Of a stretch of 6,437 bases of DNA, positions 1-5,362 are shown piece after piece (positions within the stretch are counted from its first letter, which is position 1; each line of letters opens with the position of its first letter). Below the pieces are notes generated by a model that saw only the letters and a program-made list of their open reading frames with translations, did no database searches and had not been told where the DNA came from. Position numbers and translations under genes: made by a program. The stretch comes from Burkholderiales bacterium (lineage in GTDB: Bacteria > Pseudomonadota > Gammaproteobacteria > Burkholderiales > SG8-39). The stretch spans positions 1-6,437 of the forward strand of contig JADGRR010000175.1 of NCBI GenBank assembly GCA_017880745.1, in the 5' to 3' direction.

Positions 1-639
1 GACACGTCGAAGTTCGGCAAGGGCGAAATCCGCGGCGTCGCGGCGCCGGAATCGGCCAACAACGCCGGCGCGCAGACTTCGTTCATTCCCCTGCTCACCC
101 TCGGCATCCCGTCCAACCCGGTGATGGCGCTGATGATCGGCGCGATGATGATCCAGGGCATCGCCCCCGGGCCGCAGGTGATGACCGAGCGGCCGGAACT
201 TTTCTGGGGCATGATCACCAGCATGTGGATCGGCAACCTGATGCTGGTGATCCTGAACCTGCCGCTGATCGGCATGTGGGTGAAGCTGTTGACCGTACCC
301 TACCGGCTGCTCTACCCGTCCATTCTGCTGTTCTGCTGCGTCGGGGTCTACAGTCTGTCCAATGCGCCCTACGACGTGATGCTGACCGCGCTATTCGGCC
401 TCCTGGGTTACGTCTTCGTCAAGCTCGAATGCGAGCCGGCGCCGCTGATCCTGGGCTTTATTCTCGGCCCGCTGATGGAGGAAAACCTGCGCCGGGCGAT
501 GCTGCTCTCGCGCGGCGACGCGACGGTGTTTTTCACCAAGCCGATCAGCGGAGTGCTGCTCGGCATGGCCATCGTGCTGCTGCTGATCACCCTGGCGCCT
601 ACCGTGCGCAAGACGCGCGAGGAAGCGTTCGTAGAATAG
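1..639 (+). CDS. tctA: Tripartite tricarboxylate transporter permease, TctA family (3' part, 5' end outside window)
   Basis: This is the large membrane subunit of a TTT-family secondary transporter, which imports a carboxylate across the inner membrane together with a periplasmic receptor and a small TctB subunit. The frame is open from base 1 to the TAG stop at 637-639, giving 212 residues of a family that is usually about 500 long, so roughly the C-terminal 40 percent is present. Family hallmarks are the GEIRGVAAPESANNA stretch (visible residues 8-22), the GIPSNPVMALMIGAM segment with IAPGP just after it (35-58), and GFILGPLMEENLRRAMLLSRGD (152-172). Several hydrophobic stretches match the expected membrane helices (about 68-96, 103-120, 127-140, 145-160, 183-200). 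A solute receptor gene follows on the same strand after 106 bp. No tctB lies between them; it may be upstream of the window. The substrate cannot be read from sequence. Confidence 0.95.
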   Translation, partial: DTSKFGKGEIRGVAAPESANNAGAQTSFIPLLTLGIPSNPVMALMIGAMMIQGIAPGPQVMTERPELFWGMITSMWIGNLMLVILNLPLIGMWVKLLTVPYRLLYPSILLFCCVGVYSLSNAPYDVMLTALFGLLGYVFVKLECEPAPLILGFILGPLMEENLRRAMLLSRGDATVFFTKPISGVLLGMAIVLLLITLAPTVRKTREEAFVE

Positions 640-669
640 CATTTCGGTAAGCTTGAGGCGGATTCCGGC

Positions 670-699
670 ACTGAGGACACAGAGGCTTGTGTCCTCAGT
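670..699 (+). terminator. Perfect 12-bp stem-loop between permease and receptor genes
   Basis: ACTGAGGACACA (670-681) and TGTGTCCTCAGT (688-699) are exact reverse complements around a 6-nt loop, GAGGCT. The structure begins 31 nt after the permease stop and ends 46 nt before the receptor start. No T-run follows on the + strand, and the bases on the minus-strand exit side are not T-rich either, so it is not a canonical intrinsic terminator. It may act as an attenuator, a 3'-end protecting hairpin that lets the two genes be expressed at different levels, or a copy of a dispersed intergenic repeat. The structure is certain as sequence; the role is inferred. Confidence 0.45.
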
Positions 700-735
700 T
701 GCTATGCGGGCTCGCCTTAGCGGACGAATTTCCAC

Positions 736-740
736 GGAGG
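736..740 (+). promoter_or_regulatory. Strong Shine-Dalgarno that decides the TTG start of the receptor gene
   Basis: GGAGG lies 5 nt before TTG at 746. It is the only strong ribosome binding site near the N-terminus of this frame, and the peptide that starts at this TTG is a textbook signal peptide. The longer in-frame reading from ATG 653 would run through the 670-699 stem-loop and add 31 Arg-rich residues ahead of the signal peptide. Confidence 0.8.
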
Positions 741-745
741 ATAGG

Positions 746-1729
746 TTGAAACGCTTGAGCGGTTTGATGCTGCCGTTCCTTATGGCACTGGCGGTTACGC
801 TGGGATGCGCGGGCGCTTCCGCACAGAGCTATCCGTCCAAGCCGATTCGCCTGGTCGTGCCTTATCCCCCCGGCGGGCCGCTGGACATCATGGCGCGCGC
901 GATCGGGCAGAAGCTCACCGAGGCATGGAGCCAGCCCGTGGTGGTGGACAACCGTGCGGGCGCTGGCGGCAATATCGGCGCCGACCTGGTGGCGAAGAGC
1001 CCGGCTGACGGCTACACGCTGCTGATGGGCGCGGTCGCCACCCACGCCATCAACCCGACCCTGTACGCCAAAGTGCCCTACGATCCGGTCAAAGACTTTG
1101 CGCCGGTGGCGCTGGTGGCGCAGGTGCCGAATATCCTGGTGGTGAACCCATCGGTTCCGGCCAGATCGGTACGGGAGCTGATCGAGCTCGCGCGCGCCAG
1201 ACCCGGCTATCTCAATTTCGGTTCCGGTTCGACCGGTTCGACCGGCCATCTTGCCGGCGAGTTGTTCAACACCATGGCCGGCGTGAAAATGGTGCACATC
1301 CCCTACAAGGGCGGGGCGCCGGCGATGGCCGACCTGCTTGCCGGCCAGGTGCAGTTGATGTTCGACAATCTGGCCAATGCGCTGCCCAACGTCAAGGCGG
1401 GCAGGCTGCGCGCGCTGGCGGTGACGACGCTCGCGCGCTCGCCGGCCATGCCGGAACTGCCCACCATTGCCGAGTCAGGGCTGCCCGGCTTTGACCTCAC
1501 CACCTGGTTCGGCGTGATGGCCCCCGCGGGGACGCCACCCGAAATCGTGGTCAAACTCAATGCCGAGATCGTGCGCGCGCTGAACGCCAAGGACATGCGC
1601 GAGCGCTTGGAGAAAATGGGCGCCGAGCCGCCGGCCAACAATACGCCGGAGCATTTCGCCGCCTTTATCCGCGCCGAAGCGGCCAAGTACGCGAAAGTGG
1701 TCAAGGATTCAGGCGCCAAGGTAGATTAG
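746..1729 (+). CDS. Bug/TctC-family periplasmic tripartite tricarboxylate transporter substrate-binding protein
   Basis: A 327-residue extracytoplasmic solute receptor, the usual length for the Bug (TctC) family, which captures small carboxylates in the periplasm for a TTT permease. The TTG start is chosen because GGAGG sits 5 nt upstream and the product opens with a clean Sec signal peptide: MKRL, a hydrophobic core, then an AGASA-Q cleavage site (mature Q27). Family hallmarks follow in order: YPSKPIRLVVPYPPGG with the ligand-loop DIMAR (about 29-50), VVVDNRAGAGGNIGADLVAKSP and DGYTLL (about 64-92), FGSGSTGSTGHLAGELF (about 161-177), HIPYKGGAPAMADLLAGQVQLMF (about 185-207) and the LP.I.E.GLPGFD block. 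A Cys at residue 20 (TLGC) lacks a good lipobox, so a soluble periplasmic protein is more likely than a lipoprotein. The upstream TctA-type gene is the natural partner, though Bug receptors are often orphaned and interchangeable. Ligand unknown. Confidence 0.95.
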   Translation: MKRLSGLMLPFLMALAVTLGCAGASAQSYPSKPIRLVVPYPPGGPLDIMARAIGQKLTEAWSQPVVVDNRAGAGGNIGADLVAKSPADGYTLLMGAVATHAINPTLYAKVPYDPVKDFAPVALVAQVPNILVVNPSVPARSVRELIELARARPGYLNFGSGSTGSTGHLAGELFNTMAGVKMVHIPYKGGAPAMADLLAGQVQLMFDNLANALPNVKAGRLRALAVTTLARSPAMPELPTIAESGLPGFDLTTWFGVMAPAGTPPEIVVKLNAEIVRALNAKDMRERLEKMGAEPPANNTPEHFAAFIRAEAAKYAKVVKDSGAKVD

Positions 1730-1842
1730 GACGCGCTCGAGGAACCAGAACGCGCGCGCAGCGATTCCTCGCCCGGGTTCCCCGGACTGCGCGGGATCTG
1801 CGCGCGTCAGCCCCGGAGGCAAGCGCGAACGGATCCGCGGTC
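1730..1842. other. Convergent intergenic region with GC-rich hairpins
   Basis: This lies between the stop codons of the receptor (+) and the adenosyltransferase (-), so transcripts from both sides meet here. CGCGCGCAG (1753-1761) pairs with CTGCGCGCG (1798-1806), and inside it CCGGG (1773-1777) pairs with CCCGG (1781-1785) across TTC. An alternative fold pairs CGAGGAA (1738-1744) with TTCCTCG (1765-1771). No T-run follows on either strand, so canonical intrinsic termination is not supported. The structures could still stall or stop both transcripts. No gene is seen here. Confidence 0.4.
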
Positions 1843-2421
1843 TTATTTCTTGCGCCCGTGTTTTCCGTTTTCGATTGCGTTGCCGCGCTGCCACAACACG
1901 TCGCTGCCGCCGCCGGCGCGGTTCAGCACTCGCCCCAGAACGAACAGCAAGTCGGACAACCGGTTCAGATACTTGCGCGCCGCAGTTCCGACCGGCTCGG
2001 CGCGCGCGAGCGACACCAGGGCGCGCTCCGCGCGGCGGCAGACAGTGCGCGCCATATGGGCCAGGCTAGCAGTGCGTGTTCCGCCGGGCAGAATGAATTC
2101 CTTGAGCGGGGGCAGGTCCCGGTTGTAGTCATCCAGCAGCGCTTCCAGGCGGGCAACCTGGCTTTCGCTCATGCTGGCATGCCCCGGGATGCAGACTTCT
2201 CCGCCCAGGTCGAACAGGTCATGCTGGATGCTGCCGAGGGCTGCGCGAACGCCGGCGGGCAATTCCTCGGCAAGCAGCACGCCGATCACCGAATTCAATT
2301 CGTCGATTTCTCCCAGCGCGTGCACGCGCTGGCTGTCCTTGGGCACGCGCGAGCCGTCACCGAGTCCGGTTTCACCCGCGTCGCCGGTTCGAGTATAGAT
2401 TTTTGTGAGGCGGTGGCCCAT
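1843..2421 (-). CDS. pduO: Cob(I)alamin adenosyltransferase, PduO type (corrinoid adenosyltransferase)
   Basis: A cytoplasmic enzyme that transfers the 5'-deoxyadenosyl group of ATP to cob(I)alamin, making coenzyme B12 and triphosphate. It is related to human MMAB. It acts in B12 salvage or assembly for enzymes such as methylmalonyl-CoA mutase. In 192 residues, typical for the family, it shows the N-terminal ATP-binding signature TRTGDAGETGLGDG then RVPKD (10-29), ALGEIDELNS (36-44), FILPGGT (109-115), the arginine-rich helix RTVCRRAERALVSL (125-138) and YLNRLSDLLFVLGR (151-164). The start MGHRLTKIYTRTGD matches the usual family beginning. An ATG two codons upstream (2425-2427) is equally possible, and neither has a strong ribosome binding site. 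The TAA stop is at 1843-1845. It stands alone between a convergent and a divergent gene, with no other cobalamin gene in the window. The symbol denotes the family type; similar proteins are sometimes labelled cobO. Confidence 0.95.
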   Translation of the reverse strand: MGHRLTKIYTRTGDAGETGLGDGSRVPKDSQRVHALGEIDELNSVIGVLLAEELPAGVRAALGSIQHDLFDLGGEVCIPGHASMSESQVARLEALLDDYNRDLPPLKEFILPGGTRTASLAHMARTVCRRAERALVSLARAEPVGTAARKYLNRLSDLLFVLGRVLNRAGGGSDVLWQRGNAIENGKHGRKK

Positions 2422-2485
2422 GCGCATCCAAGCGAGCGTTGGCAGGGTGTTGATAAACGGGGCACGCCCCTTTCATATCCCTCAC

Positions 2486-2518
2486 TTCAGAGGTTGCCGA
2501 AATTCGCCTCCCTCTGAA
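2486..2518. promoter_or_regulatory. 8-bp inverted repeat upstream of the adenosyltransferase gene
   Basis: TTCAGAGG (2486-2493) and CCTCTGAA (2511-2518) are exact reverse complements separated by 17 bp. The spacer contains a smaller palindrome, CGAAATTCG (2498-2506). The repeat lies about 65-97 bp upstream of the minus-strand start. A weak sigma70-like pair on the minus strand overlaps it: TCGGCA (2500-2495) and TATGAA (2477-2472) with a 17-bp spacer, each 4 of 6 to consensus. It could be an operator or a leader hairpin. The repeat is seen in the sequence; the function is inferred. Confidence 0.3.
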
Positions 2519-2824
2519 CGATTTTGCGCACGCGCATCTCGTTTCGCCCGGGAAGTGAATTTCAACAGCCTGTTAGGGAAAGGATTGTACCGCATAGCCG
2601 GCAAAAATCCGCCAGCGCCGGACCCGGGGGCGAAAGTTGGGTGCGCGTTTGGCGCGTGCACGGCGCAATGAGAGCGGGCGGGGTCGGAACACGAAACGCA
2701 GGCGGCGAAATACGTTTTGGCTGGGAGAATATTGTGCGCCCCGACCGGTTCGGAAGCAGTTGAATGGTAGTAGAATATTCGGCAAAAGCAGACCGTGCGG
2801 CCGACTTCGAGCCGGCGCAGACCT

Positions 2825-2828
2825 AGGA
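2825..2828 (+). promoter_or_regulatory. Shine-Dalgarno AGGA deciding the GTG start of the histidine kinase
   Basis: AGGA sits 6 nt before GTG at 2835. The residues coded upstream of this point in the same frame, from ATG 2637, are Arg-rich and do not resemble any domain, whereas the amphipathic lead-in to the first membrane helix begins just after GTG 2835. An ATG at 2874 is the next alternative and would remove 13 residues. Confidence 0.55.
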
Positions 2829-2834
2829 TCCAAG

Positions 2835-4985
2835 GTGACCTTGCTAACGAATTTGCGCAGCCGGCTGGCCGCCATGTCCTCGGTTGAGTACCTGCCGGAG
2901 CGCGTGTCCATGCTGTACCGGCTGTCGGGTACCGACGTGCCGATCATCCTCGTTGCGGCGAGCATCACTGCGTTTGCATTGTGGGGCTACATCGGCGTCA
3001 GCCTCCTAGCGAGCTGGTTCGTCTGGCTCGGCGTGGCCAGCACGCTGCGCTACGCAATGGCGCGGATTTATCGTCGCCGCCAGCCACCGGCGGAGGATGC
3101 CGCACGCTGGGAAAACTATTTCTGCATGGCCAGCGCCCTGATCGGGGCGGGCTGGGGTCTCGCGCTGATGTTTATCGGCCATGAGCCGACCTCGCTGCAG
3201 GAGATCTCGGTCACGTTTCTCATCAGCAGCATCGCCATGGGCCTGCCGCCTTCGCTCGCGCCCAGCCCCAGGGCTTTTGCCAGCTTCATCCTGCCCATCC
3301 TTGCGCCCATGGTCGCGATGCTGTTTACCTTTGGCGGCGGGCTCAATGCCTCCACCGGCTTGCTGATGCTGGTGTTCGCGAGCGTGCTGCTGGGCTTGTA
3401 CCTGTCCAACCATCTGGCGCTGATGGAAACGCTGGCTTACGGTCACGAGAACACGCTGTTGCTGAAGAAATTGCGCGTCGCCGAAAAATCCCTGACCTCG
3501 GCGCTGACCGAGCAACAGTTGATTTTCGAAACAGCAGCTGTCGGCATAGCCTTTGTCAGCCAGCGCGCAGTGGTGAAATGCAACCGGCGCTTTGCCGAGA
3601 TCCTTGGGTACACGCGCGAGGAACTCACCGGGCAATCCACGCGGGTCTGGCTCCAGTCCGATGAGAATTTCATGGATGCCGGCAGCCGCGCGTATGCGCG
3701 GCTGGCGCAAGGCGAGAACTATTCCTCCGAGCTCCATCTGCACAAAAAGGATGGCACCCCGATTTGGCTGTTCACGGACAGCCGCGCCATCGACGCGGCC
3801 GAGCCACAGGCCGGAATCATTATCGGCATCGGTGACATCACCGAACGCAAGCTGGCCGAGGCGGCGCTGCGGCAGACCAAGGAGCGGCTCGATCTGGCGA
3901 TGCAGTCTTCGGCTATCTCGATCTGGGAGTGGGACGCCAGGCGGGGCACGATCTATCTGGATGCGGCGCTGGCGCAGATGACCGGCGACGAACCACGCGA
4001 GCGCTACCTCACGCTCGACGAAATGGTGCCCCTGGTGCACCCGGACGATGCCAATGCGGTGCGCCAGGCGCAACGCGACTGCATCGGTGGCCTGCGTCCC
4101 CTGTACCGTATCGAGTACCGCCTCAAGGCGCTGGGCGGCGACTGGGTCTGGGTGCTCAGCCGCGGACGCGTGGTCGAGCACGCAGACGACGGCAGTGCGG
4201 TGCGCATGGCCGGGACCAACGTCGACATTACCCAGCGCAAGCGCGCCGAAGTGGAGTTGCTCGCTGCCCTGCAACGCGAGAAGGAGCTGTCGGAGATGAA
4301 GTCCAAGTTCGTCTCCATCGCGTCGCACGAGTTGCGCACGCCGCTGGCGACCATTCTGTCCTCCGCCGAGCTGCTGGAGCATTACTCGGACGGCCTCTCC
4401 GCAGATGACAAGCTGAAAATGCTGCACGGCATAGAAGCCGCGGTCAAGCGCATGAACGCGATGATCGAAGACGTGCTGATTATAGGCAAAGCCGAGGCTG
4501 GCGCCCTGCAGTTCGAGCCGAAGCCGGTGGATTTGGGCGAACTGTGCCATAAGGTGGTCGAGGAGTTGCGCGGTGGCGTCGCCAAGCAGCATGTGATTAG
4601 ATTCGAGCGCCAGTTCGAGCGCGGCAGCCTGAATCTGGACGAAAAGTTGCTGCGTCACATCCTGACCAATTTGCTCTCCAACGCGGTTAAGTATTCCCCC
4701 CCCGGAGGCACCGTGTCGCTGCTGCTGGCCGAGCGCGATGGCGAGGCCGTAATCGATGTGAGCGACCAGGGCATAGGCATACCGCTCGACGACCAGGCAC
4801 GCCTGTTCGAGAGCTTCCATCGCGCCTCCAACGTCGGCAATCGCCAGGGCACCGGACTCGGGCTGGTAATCGTGAAGAAGGCGGTGGAACTGCACGGCGG
4901 CACGATTGCCATCGATAGCAAGGTCGACGTCGGCACCCGCATCAGCGTGCGGCTGCCGCTGCCGCAGATGGCGCGGGCGAATTGA
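2835..4985 (+). CDS. Membrane-bound PAS-PAS sensor histidine kinase
   Basis: A 716-residue orthodox (non-hybrid) histidine kinase in the inner membrane. Domains in order: six predicted membrane helices with short loops (about 35-54, 55-74, 95-115, 122-140, 147-166, 173-194), a charged, probably coiled linker (195-230), PAS 1 (about 225-340, ending GDITERKLAE), PAS 2 of the PAS_3 type (about 345-472, with HPDD and ending VDITQRKRAE), a HisKA dimerisation domain with phospho-acceptor H498 in SHELRTP, and a HATPase domain with the N box (N612 and N616), G1 (D644 in DQGIGIP), the F box LFESFHR and G2 (G672TGLGL). All catalytic boxes are intact, so it should be active. There is no HAMP domain and no large periplasmic domain, which suggests sensing within the membrane or through the cytoplasmic PAS domains; the ligand is unknown. 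It has no receiver of its own; the two genes immediately downstream supply receivers. GTG start by Shine-Dalgarno; ATG 2874 is the alternative. Confidence 0.93.
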   Translation: MTLLTNLRSRLAAMSSVEYLPERVSMLYRLSGTDVPIILVAASITAFALWGYIGVSLLASWFVWLGVASTLRYAMARIYRRRQPPAEDAARWENYFCMASALIGAGWGLALMFIGHEPTSLQEISVTFLISSIAMGLPPSLAPSPRAFASFILPILAPMVAMLFTFGGGLNASTGLLMLVFASVLLGLYLSNHLALMETLAYGHENTLLLKKLRVAEKSLTSALTEQQLIFETAAVGIAFVSQRAVVKCNRRFAEILGYTREELTGQSTRVWLQSDENFMDAGSRAYARLAQGENYSSELHLHKKDGTPIWLFTDSRAIDAAEPQAGIIIGIGDITERKLAEAALRQTKERLDLAMQSSAISIWEWDARRGTIYLDAALAQMTGDEPRERYLTLDEMVPLVHPDDANAVRQAQRDCIGGLRPLYRIEYRLKALGGDWVWVLSRGRVVEHADDGSAVRMAGTNVDITQRKRAEVELLAALQREKELSEMKSKFVSIASHELRTPLATILSSAELLEHYSDGLSADDKLKMLHGIEAAVKRMNAMIEDVLIIGKAEAGALQFEPKPVDLGELCHKVVEELRGGVAKQHVIRFERQFERGSLNLDEKLLRHILTNLLSNAVKYSPPGGTVSLLLAERDGEAVIDVSDQGIGIPLDDQARLFESFHRASNVGNRQGTGLGLVIVKKAVELHGGTIAIDSKVDVGTRISVRLPLPQMARAN

Positions 4986-4987
4986 TC

Positions 4988-5362
4988 ATGGCGCGGGTAT
5001 TGCTCATCGACGATGACCAATCGAACCTCGGATTCATGCGGCAGTTGCTGCAGATTGACGGGCACGAATTGCTCTGGGCGCCGGACGGCGAGCAAGGCCT
5101 CGCGCTGGTCAGGCAGTTGCGCCCGGACCTCATTATCTGTGACGTGATCATGCCGCATCTGGGCGGCTACGCGGTGCTGGAGACGGTGCGCGCCGACAGG
5201 CAGTTCTCCGGCATTCCCGTGCTTCTGTTCTCCGCCGCCATGAACGACGATGCGCGCGCGATCGGCCTGCGCCGCGGCGCGACCGAAGTGATGGCCAAGC
5301 CTTTCGAACTGGAGCAGCTGCGCGGTGCGATCAGGCGATGTCTGGGGCAAGAGCGGCCGTGA
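4988..5362 (+). CDS. Single-domain response regulator (CheY/DivK-like receiver)
   Basis: A 124-residue cytoplasmic protein consisting of one receiver domain and nothing else. Visible residues are the acidic cluster D8-D9-D10 (LLIDDD), phospho-acceptor D52 in IICDVIMP, S82 in the switch position (LLFSAAMN) and K104 in MAKPF, all as expected for a working receiver. It begins 2 nt after the kinase stop (TGA 4983-4985, ATG 4988), so translation is likely coupled and the kinase is its probable phosphodonor. An in-frame TTG at 4982 overlapping the kinase stop is a less likely start. With no DNA-binding or enzymatic output it must act by protein contact, as a phosphate shuttle, or as a phosphate sink competing with the receiver of the next gene. 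Which of these applies cannot be told from sequence. Confidence 0.93.
   Translation: MARVLLIDDDQSNLGFMRQLLQIDGHELLWAPDGEQGLALVRQLRPDLIICDVIMPHLGGYAVLETVRADRQFSGIPVLLFSAAMNDDARAIGLRRGATEVMAKPFELEQLRGAIRRCLGQERP

Larger units (their letters stand above)
2422..2834. other. Divergent intergenic region of about 410 bp, no convincing gene
   Basis: This separates the adenosyltransferase (-) from the histidine kinase (+) and should hold the promoters of both. Short open frames in it give Arg/Gly-rich products with no recognisable domain, including the 66 codons in frame with the kinase. Visible structure: GGGGC-AC-GCCCC (2459-2470), the 2486-2518 inverted repeat, and the octamer AGAATATT occurring twice in direct orientation (2726-2733 and 2772-2779). 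The second copy forms TAGAAT (2771-2776), a good -10-like hexamer, but no convincing -35 sits 16-18 bp upstream. No tRNA was recognised, and I did not see the conserved GCCACTG B12 box of a cobalamin riboswitch on the minus strand. Confidence 0.5.

Noticed and set aside
653..745. Longer N-terminus of the receptor from ATG 653
   Set aside because: It would read through the stem-loop and place 31 mostly charged residues ahead of a classic signal peptide; TTG 746 has a strong GGAGG.
1224..1241. Tandem CCGGTTCGA x2 in the receptor gene
   Set aside because: It is in frame and codes the Ser/Thr/Gly-rich ligand loop normal for the family; two copies of 9 bp are not a meaningful repeat.
2717..2737. 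Sigma54-type promoter at TTGGCT...TTGTGC
   Set aside because: The GG-to-GC spacing is 17 bp rather than the required 12.
2637..2834. N-terminal extension of the kinase from ATG 2637
   Set aside because: The 66 residues are Arg-rich with no domain character, and there is a GTG with AGGA at proper spacing at 2835.
2428..2834. Cobalamin riboswitch upstream of the adenosyltransferase
   Set aside because: The conserved GCCACTG B12 box was not found on the minus strand in this interval.
4696..4703. Run of eight C in the kinase gene as a possible frameshift or phase-variation site
   Set aside because: The frame is intact through it (YSPPGG just after the N box, as in other kinases), and there is no sign of an alternative frame product.
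3006..4895. A 629-codon open frame on the minus strand opposite the kinase
   Set aside because: Its product is rich in His, Gln, Arg and Ala with no domain. It mirrors the kinase, whose domains and motifs are unmistakable, and antisense open frames are expected in GC-rich genes.
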